DNA of 64,000 nucleotides from Amarobacillus sp046328225 (GCA_046328225.1 JAXLWZ010000002.1:124001-188000), one strand, 5' to 3'. Counted from the stretch's first letter, positions 33,058-42,003 are shown. Made by a program: numbers and translations. The notes: generated by a model not told the origin, from the letters alone.

Positions 33058-33807
33058 GTGCGCATCACCGCCGCCACCTTCAACCTCCGCAACCTCAACG
33101 ACCGCTACGGCGAGCGCCGCCCGCTGCTGGCCTCCGCGTTCGCCGCCTTCGCGCCCGATGTCGCCGCCCTCCAGGAAGTCAGCTTCGGCGAGGACCGCCA
33201 GGACGACCTGCTCGCGAACGCCGTCCCCGCGCACACCTACCGCAGCTTCATCGCCCGCAGCCCGCGCTACCCCGATTTCGGCAACGCCATCCTCGTCCGC
33301 ACCGGCGACGCCATGGGCCAGCAGGAATTGCGGCTCGAACCGAACCGTGTCGTGCACCGCGTCCTGCTCCTGCTCGAAGGCCAGCGCACCGTCTGGGTCG
33401 CGAACACGCACCTCCACCACCGGCGCGAAGAGCCCGAAGTCCGTGCCCGCCAGGCCGCCGCCATCGTCCGCTGGATGGATGAAGCCCCCGCCGCGGACGC
33501 CTGCATCGTCGCCGGCGATTTCAACGCGCCCCCCGATGAGCCCGCCTGCGAGGTCATGCGCGCGGGCGGCTTCCGCTCCGCCTTCGTCGAAGCCAACGGC
33601 GCCGAGCCCGCGTTCACCTGGCCCTCCGGCATCCAGGCCCCCACGATGGACATCGACGGCGACCCGGCCTGCGTCGATTACCTCTGGCTCCGCGGGAACG
33701 TCACCGCCCTGCGCGCCTGGCTCGCCTGCAACGAACCGCACCCCGCCGACCCGACCCTTTACCCCAGCGACCACTTCGCCGTCGCCGCCGAGCTCGAAAT
33801 CGGCTGA
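33058..33807 (+). CDS. endonuclease/exonuclease/phosphatase-family protein
   Basis: 249-residue metal-dependent phosphoesterase of the EEP superfamily. Motifs: TFNLRN at 7-12, ALQE with metal ligand Glu40, NTHLHH, AGDFNAPPDEP with catalytic Asp/Asn, VDYLWLRG and the final SDHFAV. No signal peptide, so probably cytoplasmic. Substrate may be DNA, a phospholipid or another phosphodiester; it cannot be decided. GTG start preceded by AAAGGAAG. The intergenic 81 bp to the FIST gene should hold divergent promoters. Confidence 0.85.
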   Translation: MRITAATFNLRNLNDRYGERRPLLASAFAAFAPDVAALQEVSFGEDRQDDLLANAVPAHTYRSFIARSPRYPDFGNAILVRTGDAMGQQELRLEPNRVVHRVLLLLEGQRTVWVANTHLHHRREEPEVRARQAAAIVRWMDEAPAADACIVAGDFNAPPDEPACEVMRAGGFRSAFVEANGAEPAFTWPSGIQAPTMDIDGDPACVDYLWLRGNVTALRAWLACNEPHPADPTLYPSDHFAVAAELEIG

Positions 33808-33838
33808 TTCAGGCGTTCATTCCGCCCTTCCCCGTCCG

Positions 33839-34888
33839 ATGATCGAAGGGATGACCGCGAGAGCCTGTGCCTGCTGCGGAAGCGCCGAGGCGGCGTTCGT
33901 CCTCGCCGTGCGTGGCGCCGCCCCCGCCGCCGACGGCTGGCAGCGCGCCCTCTGCCTCGATTGCCTCTGCTGGCTCGATCACACGGTCGGCGAAGTGCGT
34001 GCCGACGGCGATACCGGCCTGCTCGCTTCGCCCAGCGGCGGCGGCCGCGCGATGGTGTTCGCCGACCAGTGCCAGGTCTGCCGCGTGCCCACCAATGGCC
34101 CGCTCTCCATCGTCGCCGACGTCCCCCGGGCGCCGTGGACGAAGCTGCTCGTGTGCACCGCCTGTGCCGCCTGGGTTGGCTCCCTCGCCGGGGCAGGGGC
34201 GAGCGCCCGGGGCCGTTCCTTCCGCGTCATCGACGGCCGTTACGGCGAGTGGCCCCATCCGAACCTCCGCAGCCTCACGGTCGACGCCGATATCGGCGAT
34301 TTCGCCGCCCGCGCCGCCGTCGAGACCGCCTGCGAGAAGATGGGCGTCGCCATCGAACGCGGCGGATCCGTCCTCTTCATCGAAGCCTCCAGCAGCGGCT
34401 ACGCCCGCCAGCGCGCCAATGAGGACGAAACCCGGCGCCAGGCGAAGGTCGTCCTCACCACCATCGCCACCGAATCCGACCTGCGCGGCGCCCTCCGTGC
34501 CGGCGCCAGCGACTGGCTCACCCTCCCCGTCACGCCGCAGCAGGTCAGCGGCGCCCTCACCCGCGCCCTTCGCGGCCAGCGCATCACCAGCCGCGACGAA
34601 GCGACCCTCCTGCCGCGTGTGGCGACCCTGCCCCCGCTCCCGGAGGCCATCCTCTTCGAACCGCTCCCCGGCACGACGCCGTTCCAGGCCGCCTGGCTCT
34701 GCCGCCGCTTCGCCCGCGGCTACGACGACCTTGGCGCCTATGCCGATACCATCGCCCTCTTCGCCCGCGCCCCCAGCACCGACCTCCCGCTCGTGCGCGA
34801 ACGGCTCGGCGCGCTGCTGCGGGGCCGCGTTCGCGTCCGCCCCGGCGAGCAAACGCCCGCGCCGGCCCGCTTCGAAGCCGCCGGATAG
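33839..34888 (+). CDS. zinc-ribbon protein with receiver-like central domain
   Basis: 349-residue protein (ATG at 33839; a second ATG four codons later is equally possible). The N-terminal 110 residues hold four CxxC-type pairs (CACCG, CLDCLCW, CQVC, CTAC), suggesting two treble-clef or ribbon zinc sites. The middle (about 150-245) looks like a degenerate response-regulator receiver: VLFIEASSSGYAR then VVLTTIATESDLRGALRAGA and SDWLTLPVTPQQVSGAL, where the Lys-Pro of a true receiver is Leu-Pro. The C-terminal part is helical. I do not recognise the whole architecture; a phosphorylation-independent regulatory role is inferred. Confidence 0.6.
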   Translation: MIEGMTARACACCGSAEAAFVLAVRGAAPAADGWQRALCLDCLCWLDHTVGEVRADGDTGLLASPSGGGRAMVFADQCQVCRVPTNGPLSIVADVPRAPWTKLLVCTACAAWVGSLAGAGASARGRSFRVIDGRYGEWPHPNLRSLTVDADIGDFAARAAVETACEKMGVAIERGGSVLFIEASSSGYARQRANEDETRRQAKVVLTTIATESDLRGALRAGASDWLTLPVTPQQVSGALTRALRGQRITSRDEATLLPRVATLPPLPEAILFEPLPGTTPFQAAWLCRRFARGYDDLGAYADTIALFARAPSTDLPLVRERLGALLRGRVRVRPGEQTPAPARFEAAG

Positions 34889-34990
34889 CGCGCCGTTCAG
34901 GGGGATCAACCGCCCCCAATCCGGAGAACCCCTGACTGTTCGCCGCCTGCGGCCGTCGCAGACTGTCCGCAAAGTGGGCAGGGGCCGTCC

Positions 34991-35464
34991 ATGTACTCCA
35001 TCCGCGTAGAACCCGAGACCAACCAGCTGCTGGTGACCCTCACCGGCCGCGTCACCACCGCCGAAGCGCTGCGCGCCGCCTCGCAGGCGTTCACGCTCGC
35101 CGAAGCGGGCCGCATCGCCGCGATCGTCTGCGATACGACGGCACTGCGTCGCGGCCCGGGTGGCCTGCTCCTCGTCGCGACCGCGCTCGCCGCCGGCCAC
35201 CGCGAAGGCATGCGCCTCGCCCTCATCGGCGAAGGCACGCGCCGCCGCCTCGCCGAGCGCCTCGCCCGCTATTCGCGCATCCCCGCCGAGGGCATCGCCG
35301 CCTTCGAGAGCGAGGCCGAGGCCCGCGACTGGCTCGCGCCCGTGCTCCGGCGCGCCCCTCGCCTCTCCGGCACCGAGCTGCGCCACGTCGAGGCCCTCAC
35401 CCGTGCTCCCCGGCGTGGTGGCAAACGCGCCGCCCGCAACTCCCGCGCCGAAGGCGCCGCCTGA
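34991..35464 (+). CDS. STAS/SpoIIAA-like small protein
   Basis: 157-residue protein. The first 120 residues have the beta-alpha alternation of STAS/SpoIIAA-like domains (LLVTLTGRVTTAEALRAA, AAIVCDTTALRRGPGG, MRLALIGEGTRRRLAERLAR). The last 35 residues are a basic, low-complexity tail (RAPRRGGKRAARNSRAEG). It may act as a regulator or membrane-associated scaffold; function unknown. It lies between the zinc-ribbon protein and a membrane protein on the same strand. Confidence 0.65.
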   Translation: MYSIRVEPETNQLLVTLTGRVTTAEALRAASQAFTLAEAGRIAAIVCDTTALRRGPGGLLLVATALAAGHREGMRLALIGEGTRRRLAERLARYSRIPAEGIAAFESEAEARDWLAPVLRRAPRLSGTELRHVEALTRAPRRGGKRAARNSRAEGAA

Positions 35465-35501
35465 CCCCGACCGCAAGCCCGGACGGCGCTACCATCGCCC
35501 T

Positions 35502-36023
35502 GTGACCCAGCGCCGCCGCCTCGATGTCAAAGACCCCGCGGAGACCGCCGGGCGGACCGGATGCCTTGCCCTCGGCGCCGTCCTGGGCATCGCCGTCGGC
35601 GTCGTCGTCGCCCTCTTCGTCATGCCCCGCCTCTTCGACCACTACTTCGGCGTCTCCGATATCTTCCGCGGCGAAACCTACGACAACGACGGCAAGGTCA
35701 TTGTCCTCGAATCCGTGAACCGCATCCCCGATGCCCAGGGGCGCGAGTACCCCGGCCAGTTCGAAGCCGTGTTCCATATCACCGCGCGCAAGGCGTGGCC
35801 CGTGGAACCCTCGGACTGGGAGCTCGAACTCACCACCGGCGAAAAGCTCACCGCGCTCGCACCGGACCCGGCCATTGCGGATACCTCGCTCGCGCTGCCC
35901 CTCGGCGACGAACGGCGCGTCGTCATCCGCTTCCCCGGCACCGAACGCCGCGATGCCCGGCCCGAGATCGTGCGCCTCCACCTGCCGAAGGTGCGCTTTC
36001 ACCTTGAGGAGCGCGAGAAGTGA
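35502..36023 (+). CDS. membrane-anchored extracytoplasmic protein
   Basis: 173-residue protein starting at GTG with a TACCAT box (35490-35495) six bases upstream. A basic N-terminus precedes one transmembrane helix (about 21-43). The rest is an extracytoplasmic beta-rich domain (GKVIVLESVNRIPDAQGREY, WPVEPSDWELELTTGEKLTA, ERRVVIRFPGTERRDAR), reminiscent of DUF4352-like immunoglobulin folds. The GTG of the next gene overlaps its stop. Function unknown. Confidence 0.7.
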   Translation: MTQRRRLDVKDPAETAGRTGCLALGAVLGIAVGVVVALFVMPRLFDHYFGVSDIFRGETYDNDGKVIVLESVNRIPDAQGREYPGQFEAVFHITARKAWPVEPSDWELELTTGEKLTALAPDPAIADTSLALPLGDERRVVIRFPGTERRDARPEIVRLHLPKVRFHLEEREK

Positions 36024-36586
36024 CGCCGCCCGAACCCGGGTGCGAAGGCGTCCGCACGCTCCCGCACCATCTGCGCGCCGGCCTGAGGCTGGTGTTCGTG
36101 GGCTACAACCCGGCCATCTTCTCCGCCGAGGCCGGGCACTACTACGCTCGCCCGGGCAACGTCTTCTGGCGCCAGCTCAGTGCCTCCGGCCTCGCCGGCC
36201 GCGATGTCACCGCCGCGGACGATGCCGCGCTCATGGACGAAGCGGGCATCGGCTTCACCGACCTCTGCTGCCGGCCCACGATCCGCGCGAGCGAGCTGCG
36301 CCCGGATGAGATCGCCGCCGGCGCCCGCCGCCTCCTCGGCGAACTCGAGGCGCACGCTCCGCGGGTCGCCGTCTTCAGCGGGCGCGGGATCTACCAGCAC
36401 TTCGGCCGCCACGCGCTCGCCCTGCCCGCACGGGAACTCGCCGCGCGCCCCTATGGGCCGCAGCCCGAGCGCCTGGGCGGCGTCACCGTGCCGTGGGTCA
36501 TCCCCAGCTCGAGCGGCCTCGCGAGCAAGTGGCACCGCGAGCGCCTCGAATGGCTCATACGCCTGCGCGAAAGCCTCGAAGGCTAG
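36020..36586 (+). CDS. Mug/TDG-type mismatch uracil-DNA glycosylase
   Basis: 188-residue DNA repair enzyme of the uracil-DNA glycosylase superfamily, Mug/TDG branch. The active-site loop FVGYNPA (25-31) carries the Asn typical of Mug, followed by GHYYARPGNVFW (39-50) and VTVPWVIPSSSGLASKWHRE (153-172), where Mug has its leucine-wedge loop. It should remove uracil or ethenocytosine from mismatched pairs. GTG start overlaps the preceding stop (GTGA). Its TAG stop shares the CTAG palindrome with the convergent NMO gene. Confidence 0.87.
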   Translation: MTPPEPGCEGVRTLPHHLRAGLRLVFVGYNPAIFSAEAGHYYARPGNVFWRQLSASGLAGRDVTAADDAALMDEAGIGFTDLCCRPTIRASELRPDEIAAGARRLLGELEAHAPRVAVFSGRGIYQHFGRHALALPARELAARPYGPQPERLGGVTVPWVIPSSSGLASKWHRERLEWLIRLRESLEG

Positions 36587-37455
36587 GCCAGCAGCTTCCC
36601 CGCGAGCGTTTCCGTGCCGCGGATCGCCTCGAACCATTCCCGGCGCGTCGTCTCCACCAGCTCCGCCGCCGTCGTGATCGCGCGCACCCCCGAGACTGAA
36701 TGCCCCGCGCTCCCGGACCCGCTCTTCAGCGAGCTCGCGGCGATGCCGTTCGGCGCGATGCCCAGCGTCACGTCGTCGAGGCTGCTCGTCACCAGCGCTC
36801 CCTTGTATTCGGGCGTGCCGCGCGCCTCCACGGTCGCGATGAACTTCGTGCCCATGTAGCCGAGGTCGCAGCCGAGGACGCGTGCCGCCCACAGCGCCGC
36901 GCCATCGCTGATGCCGCCCGCCATCACCACCGGCCCGGCGTATTCCGCGCGCACGGCCCGCACGAAGGCGAAGCCGTTCGCCCAGCCCGTGTGCCCGCCC
37001 GCGCCCGCCGTCAGCAGCACCAGCCCATCAACGCCCGCTTCCAGCGCCCGCGCCGCGTGATGCATCGACGCCACGTCCGCGATGATCGAAACCCCGCCCG
37101 CGTGCAGCGGCCCGACCACTTCGGCCGGTGACCCGACACTCGTGATCACGAAGTCCACGCCGTGCTTCACGATCAGGTCGATGTCCTCGGCGATGCGCCG
37201 GTTGCCGCGAATGATGAGGTTCACCGCGAGGGGGCCCACCTGCCGGCCCGCCGCCCGCGCGGCCGATCGCGCCGCCTGGATGCCCGCGAGCCACCCGTCC
37301 AGCTCCTCACTCGTTCGGCAGTTCCCCGTGGGGAACGATCCGGCGACACCGGCCACGCACGCCGCCGCCGTCAGCTCGGGGCCGGAAACGCCCGTCATCG
37401 GGGCGCAAATGAGGGGCAGCGGCAGCGCCGCGACGACATCCGCGATACTCGACAT
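36583..37455 (-). CDS. nitronate monooxygenase / 2-nitropropane dioxygenase family
   Basis: 290-residue FMN-dependent TIM-barrel enzyme. Landmarks: LPLICAPMTGVSGPELTAAA at 12-31, VDFVITSVGSPAEVV around 116-130, VDGLVLLTAGAGGHTGWANG around 160-179, VVMAGGISDG around 196-205 and LGCDLGYMGTKFIAT around 214-228. Family enzymes oxidise alkyl nitronates, while others are enoyl-ACP reductases (FabK) or unknown. The catalytic His is present in GGHTG. GGAGG precedes the ATG. Confidence 0.85.
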   Translation of the reverse strand: MSSIADVVAALPLPLICAPMTGVSGPELTAAACVAGVAGSFPTGNCRTSEELDGWLAGIQAARSAARAAGRQVGPLAVNLIIRGNRRIAEDIDLIVKHGVDFVITSVGSPAEVVGPLHAGGVSIIADVASMHHAARALEAGVDGLVLLTAGAGGHTGWANGFAFVRAVRAEYAGPVVMAGGISDGAALWAARVLGCDLGYMGTKFIATVEARGTPEYKGALVTSSLDDVTLGIAPNGIAASSLKSGSGSAGHSVSGVRAITTAAELVETTRREWFEAIRGTETLAGKLLA

Positions 37456-37596
37456 GGAACCTCCGCGCGGGGCGATTTCGCGCATTCCGGGGCCGCGCGC
37501 GCATGCCGGCGGCGCCACCGGTACCCTGAGTTCGCGCCAACGCGCAGCGGGCATTGTCCGCCGCTGAATCGTTTCACTCCAGCCGGGAGGCCGCCC

Positions 37597-38595
37597 ATGC
37601 GCGCCATGGTCCTCGATTCGCCCGCACCCGCGGCCAGCGCGCCGCTCACCCTCGCCGAGCTCGCGGACCCGGCCCCCGCGCCCGGCGAAATCGTCCTCGA
37701 GGTCGCCGCCTGCGGCGTCTGCCGCACCGACCTCCAGCTCGCCGAAGGCGACCTCGCCGCGCGCCGCCTGCCCATCGTTCCCGGTCACCAGGCCGTCGGG
37801 AGCGTCCGCGCGATCGGTGAGGGCGTGACGGACTGGGCGATGGGCGACCGCGCGGGCGTGGCCTGGCTCGCCGGGACCTGCGGCCTCTGCCGCTCCTGCC
37901 TCGCCGGCCGCGAGAACCTCTGCGAAGCCGCTACCTTCACCGGCTGGGACCGCGATGGCGGCTTCGCGACGCGCATCGCCGTGCGCGCCGATTTCGCCCA
38001 TCGCCTGCCCGCGGCTTTCCCGGACCTCGCGGCCGCGCCCCTGCTTTGCGGCGGCGTCATCGGCTATCGCTCGCTGCACGTCTCGGGCATCCAGCCGGGC
38101 GGGCGGCTTGGCCTGTTCGGCTTCGGCGCCTCCGCCCTCTGCGCCATCCAGGTCGCGCTGCATTGGGGGTGCGAGGTATTCGTCTGCACTCGCTCCGAAC
38201 GCGAGCAGGGGGCCGCCCGCGAACTCGGCGCCGCCTGGGCCGGCAGCTACGCCGACCGGCCGCCCGTCGCGCTCGATGCCGCGATCACGTTCGCGCCTTC
38301 TGGCGACGTCGTCATCGCCGCGCTCAAGTCACTCGCGCGCGGCGGCACCGTCGCGATCAACGCCATCCACCTGGACCGCATTCCCCGGTTCGATTACGAA
38401 GACCTCTGGTGGGAACGGAGCCTGCGCAGCGTCGCGAACTTCACCCGCCAGGATGCGCGCGAATTCCTCGCGCTCGCGGCCGCCATTCCCATTCGCACGA
38501 AGGTCGAGGCGTTCCCCCTGGCCGAAGCAAATCTCGCGCTCACGCGGCTCGCCGCCGGGCAGATCTCGGGCGCCGCGGTGCTGGTCATGGACTGA
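37597..38595 (+). CDS. zinc-dependent alcohol dehydrogenase
   Basis: 332-residue medium-chain dehydrogenase/reductase. Catalytic zinc ligands Cys42 (CGVCRTDL) and His64 (VPGHQAVG); structural zinc Cys95, Cys98, Cys101 and Cys109. The Rossmann motif appears as GLFGFGASA around 178-186. It resembles the AdhP-like propanol-preferring class that lacks long insertions. GGGAGG seven bases before the ATG. Divergent from the NMO gene with 141 bp between, which probably carries both promoters. Confidence 0.9.
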   Translation: MRAMVLDSPAPAASAPLTLAELADPAPAPGEIVLEVAACGVCRTDLQLAEGDLAARRLPIVPGHQAVGSVRAIGEGVTDWAMGDRAGVAWLAGTCGLCRSCLAGRENLCEAATFTGWDRDGGFATRIAVRADFAHRLPAAFPDLAAAPLLCGGVIGYRSLHVSGIQPGGRLGLFGFGASALCAIQVALHWGCEVFVCTRSEREQGAARELGAAWAGSYADRPPVALDAAITFAPSGDVVIAALKSLARGGTVAINAIHLDRIPRFDYEDLWWERSLRSVANFTRQDAREFLALAAAIPIRTKVEAFPLAEANLALTRLAAGQISGAAVLVMD

Positions 38596-38632
38596 CCGGC
38601 GGCTGCTCCAGGGGATGAAGGGGAGAAGGCGC

Positions 38633-38782
38633 TCAGCTCGCCTTGAAGAAGCTCGCGGCGCAGGCCTCGCACATCCCGTGCGAAATCTGGCTGCCACCCC
38701 GCCGGAGACACGTGCCGCACCACGCGCACACAACCGTCAGGGGAATCTCCTTGGCGCCACGAGCGACCGTTCGCGTGTTCAT
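38633..38782 (-). CDS. small zinc-ribbon protein, 49 aa
   Basis: 49-residue protein with two CxxC pairs: VCAWCGTC and GMCEACAASFF, bridged by a short loop with the SHG motif. This SHGxCxxC ribbon resembles the C-terminal zinc motif found on some bacterial sensor proteins. It probably binds one zinc ion; partner unknown. Convergent with the alcohol dehydrogenase gene. Confidence 0.6.
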   Translation of the reverse strand: MNTRTVARGAKEIPLTVVCAWCGTCLRRGGSQISHGMCEACAASFFKAS

Positions 38783-38865
38783 GGCGGTATCTTCCCACGC
38801 ACCCCGTTTCGTCACGTACATGAAACGAACCTGAAACTGCAAAACCTCCGTAAAACTCAGGCCCG

Positions 38866-39024
38866 TTAGTGTTGCAACAGCGTCAGCGCACCCGCGCTCG
38901 CCGCCCCGGCCATCACGATCATGGGCACGAGCATCAGCGGCGAGAGCCGCTCGCCTTTGGCGCCCAGCACCGTCGCCATGAAGAACAGCTGCACCAGCGA
39001 CGCCGCCGCGACTGGCTCCAACAT
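38866..39024 (-). CDS. 52-residue two-helix membrane protein
   Basis: ORF encoding a hydrophobic segment (about 4-20), a short basic turn (GAKGERLSPL) and a second helix (about 31-49). GGGGAG six bases before the ATG is a good ribosome binding site. I do not recognise a family; coding potential is inferred from composition and the ribosome binding site. It is upstream of the zinc-ribbon gene on the same strand. Confidence 0.55.
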   Translation of the reverse strand: MLEPVAAASLVQLFFMATVLGAKGERLSPLMLVPMIVMAGAASAGALTLLQH

Positions 39025-39339
39025 GCATCACTCCCCGCCCCGAGGGTTCCCGCTCACGCCCCGATCGTCGCCCGCGGCCCGCTTCGCGCCGCTAACGCCG
39101 GGGGCCGTCCGCTCGCGAGCGCGTTTCACCTCCAGGGGCGTCCCGGACCTCCATCCGGCCCGAAATGACGGGGCTTACCGGACCTGTCCCCCACCATCGG
39201 CTATACCACACGGTGATCGATATCGAAGCGGGCTATGCCCGTAGCGAAATCGCAACCTTTGGCTCACCGGCCCGACACGCGCTGCAACGCCCCCCGCGCG
39301 ACACTGGCCGCGGAGAATCACACCCGGGAGGTCACCGAC

Positions 39340-39504
39340 ATGGCAGCGATGAGTGCAATGGGACTCCGCGAAATCCGCCGCGACCGCGGCCCCCGCCCGC
39401 CCGCCGACCGCACATCCGAGATCGAGATGCTCGAAGCCTATCGCGAGCGCCTGCTCACCGAACTCATGGAGATCGAGCGCGAGATCAACGCCGTCAGCCG
39501 CTAA
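39340..39504 (+). CDS. small coiled-coil protein, 54 aa
   Basis: 54-residue protein: a basic N-terminal half (LREIRRDRGPRPPADR) and a helical half with heptad-like Leu/Ile spacing (EIEMLEAYRERLLTELMEIE). GGAGG eight bases before the ATG supports this start over the longer frame. Function unknown. The 315-bp gap upstream (39025-39339) holds no convincing gene; a CTATAC sequence near 39202 may be part of a promoter. Confidence 0.6.
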   Translation: MAAMSAMGLREIRRDRGPRPPADRTSEIEMLEAYRERLLTELMEIEREINAVSR

Positions 39505-39514
39505 GCACCGCGGG

Positions 39515-40561
39515 CTATTCGACGACTTCGGCGGCCGCCCGGCGCAGGCGATCATCGACTGCCCGGGCGAGCCCCGACGTCCCCGGCCGGCGCACCACCA
39601 CAAGCTCGACGCCCTCCGCGTCGAGCTTTCGCATTCCCGCGAACAGCCCCGCCGCGAAGGCCGCGTGGTCGCCCTCCGCACCCAGCACCACCACGCGCAC
39701 GCCATCCAGGTTCGCGACGGCCGCGGCATCCATATCGGTGCCGATGACGCCCGTTCGCAGCCCGCGCGCGAGGGCATCCGCCACCCGTGCGCGCAGCACC
39801 TCGATCGCGCCCCCCCGCACGTACACCAGCCGCGCGCGAGGCGCGTAGTGGCGTTCCATCATCCCCGGCGAAGCCGGCCGCTCCTTCCCCGGCCCGAGCG
39901 CGAGCGGTCCCGCCACCCGTTCCAGCGCCTCCAGCGTCAGCGCCCCGGGCCGCAGCAGCCGCGGCGGCTCGCCGGTCACGTCCACGACCGATGACTCCAC
40001 CCCGAACGCTGTAGGCCCGCCGTCCAGCACCATTTCGATGCGCCCGCCGAGATCCTCCAGGACGTGCGCAGCGGTCGTCGCGCTGGTACGGGTGAAGCGG
40101 TTCGCGCTCGGCGCCGCGATGGGCACGCCCGCCGCGCGGATGAGCCCCAGCGCCACCGGGTGCGCCGGCACGCGCACGGCCACGGTGTCCAGCCCGGCCG
40201 TCGCGCTCGCGGGGACTTCCGGCTGTTTGCGAAGGACCAGCGTCAGCGGCCCCGGCCAGAACGCCGCCGCGAGCTCCCGCGCCAGTGCCGGCACGTCCGC
40301 CGCCACTCGCCCGAGTTCCGCCGCGCTTGCCAGGTGCACGATCAATGGGTCATCGAGGGCACGCTCTTTCGCCGCGAAGATGCGGCGCACGGAGGCGTCG
40401 TCGAGCGCGTTCGCCCCCAGCCCGTACACGGTCTCCGTCGGGAACGCGACCAGGCCGCCCGCGCGGATGATCGCGCCGGCCTCGGCCAGCACGCCTCCGT
40501 CCGGGGCCTCGGGGTCGATGGGGATGACGCGCGTCTCCAGGGGCGGCTCCTCGCGTCCCAA
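39515..40561 (-). CDS. threonylcarbamoyl-AMP synthase (TsaC/Sua5)
   Basis: 348-residue enzyme of t6A tRNA modification, making threonylcarbamoyl-AMP from threonine, bicarbonate and ATP. The YrdC domain (about 25-210) shows GGLVAFPTETVYGLGANA, KERALDDPLIVH and APSANRFTRTSATTAAHVLEDLGG. The C-terminal Sua5 domain (about 225-348) includes SPGMMERHYAPRARL, the linker typical of the long Sua5 form. Start is TTG; the N-terminus is uncertain by a few residues. Confidence 0.9.
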   Translation of the reverse strand: MGREEPPLETRVIPIDPEAPDGGVLAEAGAIIRAGGLVAFPTETVYGLGANALDDASVRRIFAAKERALDDPLIVHLASAAELGRVAADVPALARELAAAFWPGPLTLVLRKQPEVPASATAGLDTVAVRVPAHPVALGLIRAAGVPIAAPSANRFTRTSATTAAHVLEDLGGRIEMVLDGGPTAFGVESSVVDVTGEPPRLLRPGALTLEALERVAGPLALGPGKERPASPGMMERHYAPRARLVYVRGGAIEVLRARVADALARGLRTGVIGTDMDAAAVANLDGVRVVVLGAEGDHAAFAAGLFAGMRKLDAEGVELVVVRRPGTSGLARAVDDRLRRAAAEVVE

Positions 40562-40580
40562 GGATAGCCCCGGAGTGGCC

Positions 40581-40748
40581 TCAACTGCCGGGCGGCCCCC
40601 CGTCCGAAGGTGTCCGCGTGCGCGCCGGGTCGAATTCGAACGACGGCGGCGGCGACTTCAGCGGGTAGTTCTTGCCCTTCGCGCCCGCGGGCTCGATCGG
40701 CTCGGGCGCCGGCTTCTTCTCGCCCTTCGGCTTGCCCTGGTTGTTCAT
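40581..40748 (-). CDS. small Lys/Pro-rich hypothetical protein, 55 aa
   Basis: 55-residue ORF of low complexity (MNNQGKPKGEKKPAPEPIEP, then a Ser/Pro/Asp-rich tail). It is likely disordered. No motif or membrane segment. It sits 19 bp upstream of tsaC on the same strand. Coding status is moderately supported by the ATG and lack of alternatives. Confidence 0.4.
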   Translation of the reverse strand: MNNQGKPKGEKKPAPEPIEPAGAKGKNYPLKSPPPSFEFDPARTRTPSDGGPPGS

Positions 40749-40821
40749 CGTTCCAGTGTCCGCCCGTGGCCGCCAGCGAGGGCTCACCACGGGCTGCGCT
40801 GCCGTTGCAGCTTCGCGAAGG

Positions 40822-42003
40822 CTACGCGAGCGACCCTTCGATCAGCCGCAGGCCAAGCTCCATCCCCAGGGGCAGCGCGTCCTCATCGATCGCGAATCCC
40901 GGGTCGTGGTGCCGCCCGGCGATGCCCTTCGCCTCGTTCCGGGCGCCCAGCCAGAAGTAACAGCCCGGCCGCGCGAGGAGGAAATCGGCCATGTCGTCGG
41001 CGCCCATGCTCGGCGCCGCCACGATGTTCGCCGTGCCCAGCAGCCGCGCCGCCTGCTCGACCACGAACGCCGCCACGCCCGGGTCGTTCACGAGCGGCGG
41101 GCAGCTCGTGGCGTGCGTGAAGGTGTAGCTCGCGCCGAAGGCCGCGCACACCCCCGCCAGGATCTCCTCGACACGCCGCACCATGAGTTCGCGCACGCGC
41201 TCTTCGTAGCTGCGAATGGTGCCCGTCATCGTCGCCGATTCGGCGATCACGTTGCCGCGAAACCCGCTCTGCAGCTTGCCAATGGTGAGCACGGCCGCGT
41301 CCGGCGGCGCCACCGAACGGCTCACCACCGTCTGCAACGCCACGATCGCGTGCGCCGCGATGACGATCGCATCGACGGCCTGGTGGGGCGCCGCCGCGTG
41401 CCCGCCGCGCCCTTCGATGACAGCTCTGAACGACGTCGGCGCCGCGAAGAACGGCCCGGGCGCGACGTTCACCATGCCGATGGGGATGTCGGCGCTGATG
41501 TGCAGCCCCAGCGCGCGGTCCACCTTCGGCGATTCGAGCACGCCATCGGCGATGCAGCGCTGCGCACCCCCCGAGGCCTCCTCCGCCGGCTGGAAGACGA
41601 AGCGCACGGACCCGGCCAGCCGGTCGCGCCGCGCCGCCAGCAGCTCCGCGATCCCGAGGGCGATGGCGATGTGCGTGTCGTGGCCGCAGGCGTGCATCAC
41701 GCCCTCGTTCTTCGACACGAACGGCTCCGAAGAGCGCTCCGGGATCGGCAGCCCGTCGATGTCCGCGCGCCAGAGGACGGTCTTGCCGCCCTTCGCGCCC
41801 TTGAGCAGCGCCGTCGCGCCCGTGAGCGCGATCGGCCGCACATCGCTGAGCCCGGGGATGGCGCGCAGCCGCTCGAGGATGCGCCGCTGCGTCTCCGTCT
41901 CCTTCCAGCTCAACTCCGGGTACGCGTGGAACTCGCGCCGCGTCTGGATGACCTGGCGGGCGATGGCGTTGACCTCGGAACGAACCTGCGGCAGGCGGCT
42001 CAA
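40822..42003 (-). CDS. M20-family amidohydrolase (IAA-amino acid hydrolase/N-acyl-amino acid type)
   Basis: 393-residue dinuclear metallopeptidase of subfamily M20D. Motifs: RREFHAYPELSWKETETQ around 23-40, WRADIDGLPIPE around 77-88, HACGHDTHIA around 104-113 with metal ligands, FQPAEEASGGAQ around 136-147 and the dimerisation domain after GPFFAAPTSFRAVIEGRGGH. Such enzymes cleave N-acyl amino acids or conjugates (hippurate, IAA-amino acids). TTG start is assumed; the N-terminus is uncertain. Confidence 0.88.
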   Translation of the reverse strand: MSRLPQVRSEVNAIARQVIQTRREFHAYPELSWKETETQRRILERLRAIPGLSDVRPIALTGATALLKGAKGGKTVLWRADIDGLPIPERSSEPFVSKNEGVMHACGHDTHIAIALGIAELLAARRDRLAGSVRFVFQPAEEASGGAQRCIADGVLESPKVDRALGLHISADIPIGMVNVAPGPFFAAPTSFRAVIEGRGGHAAAPHQAVDAIVIAAHAIVALQTVVSRSVAPPDAAVLTIGKLQSGFRGNVIAESATMTGTIRSYEERVRELMVRRVEEILAGVCAAFGASYTFTHATSCPPLVNDPGVAAFVVEQAARLLGTANIVAAPSMGADDMADFLLARPGCYFWLGARNEAKGIAGRHHDPGFAIDEDALPLGMELGLRLIEGSLA

